64,000 bases of DNA from NCBI RefSeq assembly GCF_014650495.1, contig NZ_BMVB01000003.1, positions 216,794 through 280,793 on the forward strand, written 5' to 3'. Below, piece after piece: positions 8,555 to 16,763 of the stretch. Made by a program: the position numbers and the translations under genes. The notes beneath the pieces were generated by a model. It worked only from the letters and a program-made list of their open reading frames with translations. It made no database searches and was not told the DNA's origin. The stretch comes from Streptomyces cinnamoneus (GTDB taxonomy: Bacteria > Actinomycetota > Actinomycetes > Streptomycetales > Streptomycetaceae). How positions within the stretch are numbered: the stretch's first letter is position 1; each line of letters opens with the position of its first letter.

Positions 8555-9768
8555 ACCACCCCGAAGACGTCATCCCCGTCCCGGAGGTCGAGCCCGGCAC
8601 CGCCGGACCGCCGTGCGCCTACGCCCGTCTGCGCGCCGAACAGCCCGTCGTCAAGGCGCTGCTCCCCAACGGCGAGACGGGCTGGTTGATCAGCCGCTAC
8701 GAGGACGCGCGCGCCGCGTTCGCCGACCCCCGGCTCGTCCGGCCGCTGCTGTCGGCCTGGCCGCCCCGCGAAGGGGACGACGCCCCGCCGCCGGCCCTGC
8801 CGACCTTCCTGGAGATGACGGGCGGGCACCACGAGCGCGTACGCCGCACCGTGCTGCCGATGTTCGGCCGGAGCCGGCTGAAGTTCATGGAGCCCCGGAT
8901 CCGGGCGATGGCCGGGGAGCTCATCGACGCGATGGTGGCCGGTGCCGAAGCCGGGGACGGCACGGCGGACCTCGTCGCCGCCTACGCCGACCCGCTGCCG
9001 CTGCGCGTGCTGTGCGAGACGACCGGGCTGCCGTACGAGGACCGTGAGATCTATCTGCCGCACACCCTCGCGCTCCTCGGCGCCGCCGGGCTGACGATGG
9101 AGGAGGTGCTCGCGGCGCTGTACGCCCTGCAGGACTACGCCGACGGGCTCATCTCCCTCAGGGAGAAGGACAGCGAGGGCGAGGACTACATCCGTCTGCT
9201 GCTGGCCGAGACCCGCCGCCCGGGCAGCGAGCTGGTCCGGGACGACGTCGTCAGCTTCGTCGTCACCATGCTCATGGCCGGCTACAAGACCAACATCCAG
9301 CACACGAGCAACGCGCTGCTGGTGCTGCTCACCCACCCCGAGCAGCTGCGGAGGCTGCGCGAGGCGCCCGAGGGGATCGGCACGGCGGTCGATGAGCTGC
9401 TGCGCTACGTCCCGCTGATGAACGCCATCAACATCCTCGTCGCGACGGAGGACCTCACCCTGCAGGGGCAGCACATCCGTGCCGGTGACGCGGTGATCCC
9501 GGTGCCGGCGTCCGCCAACCGCGACCCGCAGGCGTTCGCCGATCCCGACCGCCTCGATCTGACCCGGACCCCCAACGCGCACGTCGCGTTCGGGCACGGC
9601 CCGCACGCGTGCACGGGCGGGCACCTGACCCGCATGCAGCTCGCCATCACGATCGAGGTGCTGCTCGAACGACTGCCCGATATCGAGCTCGCGGTGCCGG
9701 CGGAGACCATCCCTTGGGACGAGTCGACCCCGCTGCGCGCACCTGCCCGGCTGCCCGTGCGCTGGTGA
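8551..9768 (+). CDS. Cytochrome P450 with atypical I-helix (Lys-Thr pair)
   Basis: A 405-residue bacterial class I P450. The haem loop is FGHGPHAC with the thiolate Cys354, and the K-helix ExxR motif reads ELLR. In the I-helix the usual acid-alcohol pair (AGxET or AGxDT) is AGYKT, so the acid is replaced by Lys246 while Thr247 is kept. The acid normally helps proton delivery during O2 scission, so the enzyme may rely on another route or catalyse something other than plain hydroxylation. It is coupled to the NRPS-like gene by an ATGA overlap, pointing to tailoring of the aminoacyl or aldehyde product, possibly while carrier-bound. It needs ferredoxin and reductase partners; none are encoded nearby. 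Confidence 0.9.
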   Translation: MNHPEDVIPVPEVEPGTAGPPCAYARLRAEQPVVKALLPNGETGWLISRYEDARAAFADPRLVRPLLSAWPPREGDDAPPPALPTFLEMTGGHHERVRRTVLPMFGRSRLKFMEPRIRAMAGELIDAMVAGAEAGDGTADLVAAYADPLPLRVLCETTGLPYEDREIYLPHTLALLGAAGLTMEEVLAALYALQDYADGLISLREKDSEGEDYIRLLLAETRRPGSELVRDDVVSFVVTMLMAGYKTNIQHTSNALLVLLTHPEQLRRLREAPEGIGTAVDELLRYVPLMNAINILVATEDLTLQGQHIRAGDAVIPVPASANRDPQAFADPDRLDLTRTPNAHVAFGHGPHACTGGHLTRMQLAITIEVLLERLPDIELAVPAETIPWDESTPLRAPARLPVRW

Positions 9769-9868
9769 GACCCGGCGCCGCCGACGCACCCCTGCGCAAC
9801 CCCAGCAACTTCTGCAACCCCTGCAAGACCGCACACGCACACGCACCCATGAAAGAGGCCCGCACCCC

Positions 9869-11098
9869 GTGACCGCACCCCAAGCACCGGCGTCCTCCGA
9901 GGAAGCCCCGAACGAAGAGCCGCTCCCGCATTACCCCTTCAGTACCCGGGGCGACCGGCTCGCCCCCGAACTCGCCGAGCTGCGCGGCCGCTGCCCCGTG
10001 GCCCGGGTGAGCACCAACTCAGGCGACGAGGCGTGGCTGGTCACCGGCTACGAGCTGACGCAGCGCGTGCTGCGCGACCGCGCCTTCGCCCGCTCGGTGC
10101 TGGCCGAGGCGGACAGCCCGGGGCAGGACGCCCCGATCCTGGCGCCCGAACTGCTCGACGCCATGAACCACCTGCAGAAGGCCGGCCTGCGGGACGAGGT
10201 GCTCAAGGCCCTCGGCCGCAACCAGCCCGAACTGCCCGCCGACTGGGTCGAGACCGTCACCCGCGAGGGCCTGGAGGCGATGGTCCGGGAGGGCAGCTCC
10301 GGCGACCTGCAGCGCCACTTCGCGGAGTGGGTCGCCGGGCAGTGCATGTGCCGGCTGCTCGGCCTGCCCTTCGAGGACCACGCCTGGCTCGCCGTACGCG
10401 CCGACCTGGACCTGACCATGGTCACGCCCACGCACGAGGAACTCGCCCGCAACTGGGAGGAGATCCGCGTGTACATGCACGAGCACATGTCGGCTCGCCG
10501 CCCCGGCGAGCCGCGCGGCCTGGCGGACCGCCTCGCGGACCTCAACGCCGAGCACCAGGGGCTGACGGACGAGCAGCTGTCGAACATCGTGTCCGTCCTC
10601 TTCGTCAGCGGCTACGAGGACTTCGCGAGCTTCCTCGGAGTGGCGGCGTTCAACCTCCTCCAGAGGCCCGACGTGATGGACGCGGTGCAGGCCCGTCCGG
10701 AGACGATGCCGCAGTGCGTCGAAGAGCTCCTGCGCTGCAGCGTCGTCCTGGGGAACGCGATCCCCCGCTTCGTCACCAGGGACACGGAACTCGGATCGGC
10801 GCAGGTGAAGGAGGGCGACATGATCCTGCTCTCCCTGGACGCGGTCAATTACGACCCCGCCGCGTTCTCCGACCCCGAGACCTTCGATCCCGCCCGCTCC
10901 CCCAACCCGCACCTGCGCTTCGGCTACGGCCGCCACCACTGCCCCGGCGCGCACCTGGTCCGCCGGCAGTCGGACGTCGCCTTCCGCGTCCTCCTGGACC
11001 GACTCCCCGGAATCCGCCTCGCCGTGCCACCCGCGGAGGTTCCGTGGCACCCCAACCGCATGGCCATCATGCCGGCCGGGCTGCCTGTGACCTGGTGA
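9869..11098 (+). CDS. Cytochrome P450 with atypical I-helix (Glu-Asp pair)
   Basis: A 409-residue P450 with haem loop FGYGRHHC (Cys358) and K-helix ELLR. The I-helix reads SGYEDF: the acid Glu250 is present but the conserved threonine is Asp251, and the preceding AG is SG. Loss of the threonine is seen in some P450s doing coupling, nitration or carrier-bound chemistry, and can uncouple ordinary monooxygenation. It follows the first P450 after 100 bp and starts at GTG 9869, with GAAAGAGG upstream. The two P450s have reciprocal defects in the same catalytic pair, so they probably catalyse successive or concerted steps on the product of the NRPS-like enzyme. The substrate is unknown. Confidence 0.9.
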   Translation: MTAPQAPASSEEAPNEEPLPHYPFSTRGDRLAPELAELRGRCPVARVSTNSGDEAWLVTGYELTQRVLRDRAFARSVLAEADSPGQDAPILAPELLDAMNHLQKAGLRDEVLKALGRNQPELPADWVETVTREGLEAMVREGSSGDLQRHFAEWVAGQCMCRLLGLPFEDHAWLAVRADLDLTMVTPTHEELARNWEEIRVYMHEHMSARRPGEPRGLADRLADLNAEHQGLTDEQLSNIVSVLFVSGYEDFASFLGVAAFNLLQRPDVMDAVQARPETMPQCVEELLRCSVVLGNAIPRFVTRDTELGSAQVKEGDMILLSLDAVNYDPAAFSDPETFDPARSPNPHLRFGYGRHHCPGAHLVRRQSDVAFRVLLDRLPGIRLAVPPAEVPWHPNRMAIMPAGLPVTW

Positions 11099-11183
11099 GT
11101 TTCGCGGGCGCGGTAGCCCGCATGTCCGGATGTGACAGACAGCCGTCATTGCGGTCACGGGGGGCCGGGGTGAGGATGAGCTC

Positions 11184-12176
11184 ATGCCCCTTTCGCACCG
11201 TGTCGTCATCGTGGTCTTCCCCGATGTCGACCTCCTCGACGTCACCGGCCCGGCCGAGGTCTTCGCGCTGGCCAACCGGGAGACCGCGGGCCGCGCCGGC
11301 TACCAGGTCCGCCTCGCCGGGCCGGTCGCCGGCGAGGTGCGGACGTCGGCGGGCGTGCGGCTGCTGGCCGATCTGGCCTTCGACGAGGTCGGCGGGCAGG
11401 TGGACACTCTGCTGGTGCCCGGTGCGGTCGACATGACCGAGGACGGCCCCTCGGCCAGGATCGACACCGATGTCGTGGCATGGGTGAAGGAAGCCGCCAC
11501 GCATGCCCGGCGGGTGGCGTCGGTGTGCGTGGGTGCGCACGTACTGGCGGCGGCCGGGCTGCTGGACGGGAAAACGGCGACCACGCACTGGTCGACGGCC
11601 GCCCAGCTCGCCGCCGACCACCCCGCTGTCACGGTGGACCCGGATCCCATCTTCGTACGCACCGACCACGGCCGGCTGTGGACGGGTGCCGGAATCAGCG
11701 CCTGCCTGGACCTCGCGCTCGCCCTGGTGGCCGAGGACCTGGGCGAGGACGTGGCCCTGGCGGTGGCCCGACAGCTGGTGATGTACCTCAAGCGGCAGGG
11801 CGGGCAGAGCCAGTTCTCCGTGCCGCTCAGCCGGCCCGCCTCCGCCCGCCGTGACATCGACGAGCTGCGGCTGTGGATCGCCGACCATCTCGACGAGGAC
11901 CTGTCCGCGGGGGTGCTGGCGGCCCGGATGTGCCTGAGCGAGCGCCACTTCGCCCGGGTCTTCACGCAGGAGACCGGCGTCGGCCCCGCCGCTTACGTCG
12001 AAGCCGCCCGGGTCGAAGTGGCCCGGCGCCTGCTGGAGACCAACGACAGCCCGCTCGATCAGGTCGCGGCCGCGGCCGGGCTCGGCTCCGTGGAGTCCCT
12101 GCACCGGGCGTTCAAACGGCAGCTCGCCATCACCCCTGCCGCCTACCGCCGCCGCTTCCGCACCCGGACCGCCTGA
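11184..12176 (+). CDS. GlxA-type transcriptional regulator (DJ-1/PfpI plus AraC HTH)
   Basis: A 330-residue regulator. Residues ~5-190 form a DJ-1/PfpI-like domain (VVFPDVDLLDVTGPAEVF; SVCVGAHVLAAAG with the nucleophile-elbow Cys115). Residues ~215-325 hold an AraC-type double helix-turn-helix (LAARMCLSERHFARVF, LETNDSPLDQVAAAAGLGS). In this family the N-terminal domain is usually a ligand sensor rather than an enzyme. The gene sits 85 bp after the second P450 and 80 bp before an isochorismatase-like gene. That pairing is frequent in actinomycetes, and the regulator probably controls the hydrolase gene. Whether it belongs to the NRPS-like/P450 locus is unclear. Confidence 0.9.
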   Translation: MPLSHRVVIVVFPDVDLLDVTGPAEVFALANRETAGRAGYQVRLAGPVAGEVRTSAGVRLLADLAFDEVGGQVDTLLVPGAVDMTEDGPSARIDTDVVAWVKEAATHARRVASVCVGAHVLAAAGLLDGKTATTHWSTAAQLAADHPAVTVDPDPIFVRTDHGRLWTGAGISACLDLALALVAEDLGEDVALAVARQLVMYLKRQGGQSQFSVPLSRPASARRDIDELRLWIADHLDEDLSAGVLAARMCLSERHFARVFTQETGVGPAAYVEAARVEVARRLLETNDSPLDQVAAAAGLGSVESLHRAFKRQLAITPAAYRRRFRTRTA

Positions 12177-12256
12177 CCCTCTGCCCCACCGATATCCCCC
12201 TGCGAAGGCAAGGCGGGCGGCTCCGCCATGCCTCGTTCCCTCATGAAAGGTGCCCC

Positions 12257-12880
12257 ATGAGCAGCAATCAGCCCTCCGCGACCCTGCGCGACGTCATCGG
12301 CCTGGACAACCAGCCGCCCAAGCTGAGCGACTCCGTTCTGATCATGATCGACTTCCAGAACACCTACCGCAGCGGTGTCATGGCCCTGGAAGGCGCCGAG
12401 GAAGCGCTCGCAGCCGGCGCCCGTCTCCTGGAGCGCGCACGCGCCGCGGGCATCCCTGTCATCCACATCATCAACGACGGCGGCGAGAACACCCCCTATG
12501 ACATCCGCGCCCGCATCGGCGCCATCAGCGACGAAGTCGCCCCGGCGGACGGCGAGGCAGTCGTGGTCAAGCAGTTCCCCAACGCCTTCCACCTCACCGA
12601 ACTGGAGAAGACCCTGACCGGCCTGGGCGCCGCCCCGGGCAGCGGCAAGGACCTGGTCATCGGCGGCTTCATGACCCACATGTGCGTCAGCTGCACGGCG
12701 CAGGGGGCCTTCAACCTCGGCTACCGCCCCACCGTCGTCGCCGAGGCCACCGCCACGCGCGCCCTCGCCACACCCGACGGCACACCCCTGCCGGCCGCCA
12801 CCCTCCAGGCGGCCGCCCTGACCACCATCACCGACCTGTTCGGCACCGTCGTCCCCACCGTCGACGCCCTCCCTGCCTGA
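12257..12880 (+). CDS. Isochorismatase-like cysteine hydrolase
   Basis: A 207-residue alpha/beta hydrolase with the family catalytic triad visible: Asp32 (MIDFQNTY), Lys105 (VVKQFPNAF) and Cys143 (MTHMCVSCTAQGAF, the cis-peptide and nucleophile region). Members hydrolyse amides, nicotinamide, carbamates or vinyl ethers. The substrate cannot be told from sequence, though the HMCV motif favours a cysteine amidase over true isochorismatase. ATG 12257 follows GAAAGG at good spacing. It sits directly downstream of the GlxA-type regulator on the same strand. Confidence 0.88.
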   Translation: MSSNQPSATLRDVIGLDNQPPKLSDSVLIMIDFQNTYRSGVMALEGAEEALAAGARLLERARAAGIPVIHIINDGGENTPYDIRARIGAISDEVAPADGEAVVVKQFPNAFHLTELEKTLTGLGAAPGSGKDLVIGGFMTHMCVSCTAQGAFNLGYRPTVVAEATATRALATPDGTPLPAATLQAAALTTITDLFGTVVPTVDALPA

Positions 12881-12923
12881 TTCCCCCCATCCCCCCTCGC
12901 CGACCCGCGCAGGTGTCCCCGTG

Positions 12924-12976
12924 CCGGGCGGGGCGCCCGGCGCAGGGGGCCCGTGCCGCTGATCACGGGACCCCTG
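12924..12976. terminator. Paired hairpins between convergent genes
   Basis: Two stem-loops fill the gap between the convergent hydrolase and secreted-inhibitor genes. The first is CCGGGC (12924-12929) pairing with GCCCGG (12935-12940). The second has 13-nt arms at 12943-12955 and 12964-12976 with one mismatch and an 8-nt loop. No T-run follows, as is common in streptomycetes. It probably works in both directions. Confidence 0.6.
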
Positions 12977-12988
12977 CCGGTCACGAGG

Positions 12989-13384
12989 TCAGCATCCGCC
13001 TCCGTTGACGCCGTCGATCCGGCCGCCGAAGTCGCCCCGGTAGGTGCGGCGCCAGTCGCCGGTGTGCACCTGGCGCGTCTCCTTCGGGCTCCAGTTGATG
13101 AAGCAGGCGTCGGTGCTCGCCACGAAAGAGCCCACCTTGTCGTGGAGTGATGGCGGCAGGTCGCGGTAGCCGCTGTTGGCCGTCCACTCCCAGCTGCTGC
13201 CGCTGAAGTCCGTTCCGCTGAAGAAGCAGACCGAGCCGCCCGGACATGGTGGTGGGCCGGCGGGCGGGGCCGCCATGGCGTTCGTGGCCGGCATGAGCAC
13301 GGCGGTCAGGGACAGCGCGGCGGCGAAGGACCATGTGCGCGGTGTGATGCCGATGCTCCGCAGACGGTTGCTGATCATTCTCAT
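12989..13384 (-). CDS. Secreted peptidase inhibitor I36-like protein
   Basis: A 131-residue exported protein. Its signal peptide (RMISNRLRSIGITPRTW, hydrophobic AALSLTAVLM, then ATNAMAAPP) precedes a ~85-residue mature domain with CPGGSVCFFSGTDFSG, SFVASTDACFINW and a final GGGC. Four cysteines and the aromatic, glycine-rich beta pattern match the crystallin-fold I36 (SMI-like) inhibitor family common in Streptomyces, which act on extracellular metalloproteases. ATG 13384 was chosen because AAGGGA stands at ideal spacing; ATG 13378 is also possible. It is transcribed alone, convergent with the hydrolase gene. Confidence 0.82.
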   Translation of the reverse strand: MRMISNRLRSIGITPRTWSFAAALSLTAVLMPATNAMAAPPAGPPPCPGGSVCFFSGTDFSGSSWEWTANSGYRDLPPSLHDKVGSFVASTDACFINWSPKETRQVHTGDWRRTYRGDFGGRIDGVNGGGC

Positions 13385-13572
13385 GTTCTTCCCTTCTGAC
13401 GGCGGCTCACCGAGGAGCCGCTGGTGACGGAACCGTCCGCGGGGGACGACGGGTGGCCTGGGGTCCACCCGTCACCACGGACAGCAACATCCTCCACACC
13501 CTCGGTGATGCCTGCGAAGGGCTTCGAGCGTGATCGAAGGGCCGCGCCGCGGGCGCCGGCCCGGCCCCGCCG

Positions 13573-14805
13573 TCAGCGGCGGAGCTTGATCCGGTACACA
13601 CGTCGCAGGTCAGGATGCTCGGCCAGGCACCAGAGCCTGCCGGCGTCGTAGCTGAGGTCCTCGGGCCCGATGGCGAGCGTTCCGCTCCTTGCCGGGCTGC
13701 CCGTCCGGCCCTTGTGCAGCCACAGCTGTCCTGCCCTCGGGGCGAATCCTCTGCCGTCGTCGGGGCCTTTCGTGCCGCGGTCGTTGGCGGCGTAGTAGGC
13801 GTCGTTGCCCACGGCGACCGCCCCCTGGACGTAGGGCTTGGACGTCCAGTTCTCGTCGGACCGCCCGTCGGCCAGGTAGCCGGACGGGCCCAGGCTCCAG
13901 CGCACGACCCTTCCCACCCGGTCCTCCTGGAACTCGCTGACGACGAGGGAGCGGGGTTCGTTGCGGCGCGTGCGGTCCAGCGACAGCTGAGAGTGCCGCA
14001 GCGTGCTGCCGCCTTGGTTCTCGTACAGGTGGTGCAGCGGCAGGACGTAGTCGTAGCCGAAGGCTTTGCGCTTGTCCGCTCCCGCCACCTTGACCATCCT
14101 GCTGAGGTCGAAGGCGCTGACCCCACCCTGCTTGAAGGGGGCGAGCCGGCCGGGCAGGTTGGCGACGTAGAGGAAATCGCCGACCCAGGCCACGCCACCG
14201 GCGTGCATGATCACCGGATTGAAGGTGGCGGTGTCCGAGTCGTGCAGCTGGACGGGCTCGACCAGCAGCACGTGCTGGTAGCGCGGCCGCTGAGGATCTC
14301 CGGTCACGTCGATGAAACTGATGCGGGCGCCCCGGGACTCGTAGTCCCCGTAGCCGTACCAGCTGACCGCGACGACCTTCTTGCCGCCCACGGTGCCGCC
14401 GTAGCCGTCGACGCTGGTGCTGATTCCCTGCGGATACCACTGGGCGGTCTCACCGTCCAGCTTGCCGTGCGGGTCCTTGGTGTCCGGGTCCCAGGAGAAG
14501 CCGTAGTCGAAACCGGTCGGCTTGACGCCCTCGCCGGGCCCGTCACGCCAGTCGCCCACGGGGCCACCGGCGCGCTTGGGCTGGCGCAGCACGTCCCTGA
14601 CCAGGTCGGCGTGTTGGAGGCGGCGGCGGAGGGTGTCCGCCGCGGCGGACCAGTTGCGGTGGTACTCGGACGGGCTCAGCCGCATCGCGAGGGCGAAGCC
14701 GCCGGGCGCGGCGTGTGCCGTGGACGGTACGAGCAGGCCGCCGGCGGTTGCTGCCAGGGGCGCTGCGGCCAGGCCGCGCAGGATCGTTCTTCGCGTGGTG
14801 TCCAT
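13573..14805 (-). CDS. Tat-exported protein of unknown function
   Basis: A 410-residue protein whose N-terminus is a clear twin-arginine signal (TTRRTILRG, hydrophobic AAAPLAATAGGLLV, cleavage near AHAAP). The mature part is rich in short Gly/Asp/aromatic strands (YVANLPGRLAPF, YAANDRGTKGP, SYDAGRLWCLAEH), which suggests a beta-propeller-like fold. It resembles conserved secreted hypothetical proteins of streptomycetes and I cannot assign an activity. Tat export implies folding, perhaps with a cofactor or metal, before secretion. Only one cysteine is seen in the mature part. The ATG at 14805 lacks an obvious Shine-Dalgarno sequence. Confidence 0.8.
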   Translation of the reverse strand: MDTTRRTILRGLAAAPLAATAGGLLVPSTAHAAPGGFALAMRLSPSEYHRNWSAAADTLRRRLQHADLVRDVLRQPKRAGGPVGDWRDGPGEGVKPTGFDYGFSWDPDTKDPHGKLDGETAQWYPQGISTSVDGYGGTVGGKKVVAVSWYGYGDYESRGARISFIDVTGDPQRPRYQHVLLVEPVQLHDSDTATFNPVIMHAGGVAWVGDFLYVANLPGRLAPFKQGGVSAFDLSRMVKVAGADKRKAFGYDYVLPLHHLYENQGGSTLRHSQLSLDRTRRNEPRSLVVSEFQEDRVGRVVRWSLGPSGYLADGRSDENWTSKPYVQGAVAVGNDAYYAANDRGTKGPDDGRGFAPRAGQLWLHKGRTGSPARSGTLAIGPEDLSYDAGRLWCLAEHPDLRRVYRIKLRR

Positions 14806-15175
14806 GGCGAGGCACCGTAGGGGCGGAGCCCGTCATTCGGTACGGGTGTGACGTCGGTGACGGCAAGCCCGGTGCTTCCTCCCTGACTACTCACCGCCGC
14901 CGGTCGCCCGCTGCGTGGGCGGAGGTTTCAGCGGTGGGACCTGGTAACCACACAGGAGCATGAGACCTCTCAGGTCCGTGCTCGCCAGTGCCACTGGGGT
15001 GGTCAACTCGGCCAATACATCCGGACCGGACCCCAGGACCTCGTTCGAGCGTTGCCCCGTCCGCGCGCGGGGAGCGCTCGTCCTCGTTGCAGCGTGTGCG
15101 CGCTGTGACCGCGCGTCCCGCAGCGCTCAGAGCGTGAGGGCGGCGCATGGGAGTGTGGGGCGCAGTGGTGGCGGA
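14806..15175. other. Intergenic region, no gene seen
   Basis: This 370-bp stretch lies between the VOC-family gene (ending at 15176) and the Tat-exported protein gene, both on the minus strand. It must hold the promoter of the latter, but I cannot pick out convincing -35/-10 elements. No coding potential or strong repeat was found. Confidence 0.5.
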
Positions 15176-16186
15176 TTACGCAGGAGCCGTGGGTGGAGCA
15201 GCCTGGCGGAAGACGACAGCGGTGCCGAGCGCGGAGTCGGCCGGTACGAAGAGGTCGCCGGACGGGTTCTCGCGCGGAGCGAGTCCGTTGCGGCGCAGCA
15301 GGCCGTGGGTGTGGGCCAGGTCGCGTACGGCGACGGTGTAGCCGGCGAGCGCCGGGAGTGCAGCGGGCCGTTCCCCCGGCAGGAGGGCCGCGAGGCCGGA
15401 GGCGGGCACGAGGGTCAGGGCGGCACCGTCGAGGTCGAGGACCCGGGCCGGTCCCTTGGGCCGTGCCGGTCGGCCGAGGTAGGTCTCGTACCGCTGCTGG
15501 ACTGCGGCCAGTTCCTGATCGGCGACGCAGAGCACGGCCTCGACGAGATCGACGGCGCCGTTGGGGTGGCCGGGGTGGCGCGCGCCTTGGACGTCCGGGT
15601 CCAGGTCGGCGACGATGCCGACCCGGCCCTCGGCGACGGAACCCGGCCTGGCGTCGGGCTCGTCGCCGTCGATCTCCAGGTAGCGGACGGTCTCCACCGG
15701 CGTTGCGGCGCCCGGCGGCGCGGCACGCCGCACGGTGTTCACCCCGCCGTGGCGCACGCCGGCCGCGATCAGCCTCGCGGCGGTGGCGTCGATGTCCGGC
15801 GAGGAGAACATGAGGATGTGCAGGCCCTCGAAGCGGTTCAGGAACGCCGAGAGGTTGGCGGTGGTCTCGCTGATCCGTTCCACGAGCCGGGGCAACAGCT
15901 CGGCCGGCGCCTGCAGCGGCACGAGGCGCGTGCCCGGTGGCAGGCGGTCGGTGTCGCCGACCTTGACGCACGTCGCGAGCTCCAGAAAGGAACGCGGGAA
16001 GTCGGCGTGGGTGTTGGCGGCGCCGAAGGGCTCGGGTGCAGCGCCTTCGCGGAGGGACATCGCGGGGCAGCTGGGCGGTGGTACGACGAAGCCCAGCCGC
16101 TCGTAAAGGATGAGTGCCTGCGCCACGTCGTCGACGATGTGGCCGACGTGGTGCAGGCGGGTGATGTCGTACCCCATGGCCGTCAC
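15176..16186 (-). CDS. VOC-superfamily (glyoxalase-like) protein
   Basis: A 336-residue protein with two vicinal-oxygen-chelate modules. The first is seen in ITRLHHVGHIVDDVAQALILYERLGF (metal-ligand-type His plus the usual beta-alpha-beta start). A second block is GHPNGAVDLVEAVLCVADQELAAVQQRYETYLG, followed by LAGYTVAVRDL. The layout matches large glyoxalase-like proteins whose substrates are unknown; dioxygenase, isomerase or resistance roles are all possible in the superfamily. The start could be 16186 or the second ATG at 16177. Upstream lies a 577-bp gap shared with the divergent six-gene operon. Confidence 0.75.
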   Translation of the reverse strand: MTAMGYDITRLHHVGHIVDDVAQALILYERLGFVVPPPSCPAMSLREGAAPEPFGAANTHADFPRSFLELATCVKVGDTDRLPPGTRLVPLQAPAELLPRLVERISETTANLSAFLNRFEGLHILMFSSPDIDATAARLIAAGVRHGGVNTVRRAAPPGAATPVETVRYLEIDGDEPDARPGSVAEGRVGIVADLDPDVQGARHPGHPNGAVDLVEAVLCVADQELAAVQQRYETYLGRPARPKGPARVLDLDGAALTLVPASGLAALLPGERPAALPALAGYTVAVRDLAHTHGLLRRNGLAPRENPSGDLFVPADSALGTAVVFRQAAPPTAPA

Positions 16187-16763
16187 CGTAGGGAGGGCCG
16201 GGCCCCGGGGTCAATCCGCGAGACGCTCTCGCTCGTTCAGGTGACAACCGGGGCGGACGCGCGGCTGTCCGCCGGGGCCGCCGCCGGCACCTTTGTGATC
16301 CGTCGTTGGCCGGGCACGGGCCGTCCGGGCCGCAGCCGGCCGATCCGGTGTTGTCAGGTCATGAGCGGCAGGTCCCGCAAGGGTGGGTGCGGCGGGGGAC
16401 GAGGGCGGCCGGGCGGACGAGGGCGGCGGGGTCGTCGCCCCTCCCTCCCCCGGCGCGTCGGCGCCTCCTGGCCCCCTGAGCCCTGGCCAGCGATCTTCGG
16501 TCATGTTCCCCCTCGCGCGAGCGTCGCGGCACGCCGCTCCAGGCGTGCGTGACCGGCAGTAACCAGTGCACTGCGGACCGCTCTTGGGTGCCTTTGCCCG
16601 TCACGGGCCAGTGATACGGCCTCCTACCGGGCTGTCCGGAAAGGCCCGGCGGGTGCCGGGGAGGCCGGTGTGGGTGGCCCATCATTCTGCCTCGGCCCGT
16701 CTCCGGGGGCGTTGCGGAGAAGTCGGGCGGTCCCGTACTTCTTTCGTCCCGCGGAGAGGCTTC
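16187..16763. promoter_or_regulatory. Divergent regulatory region ahead of the six-gene operon
   Basis: No supported gene lies in this 577-bp region between the VOC gene and the MBL-fold gene. It contains an inverted repeat GCACGCC (16529-16535) / GGCGTGC (16542-16548) with a 6-nt spacer and a GC-rich block at 16390-16450. I could not identify consensus promoter hexamers. Given the TTA codons in the first two genes downstream, a developmental regulator is a reasonable expectation, but nothing in the sequence names it. Confidence 0.4.
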
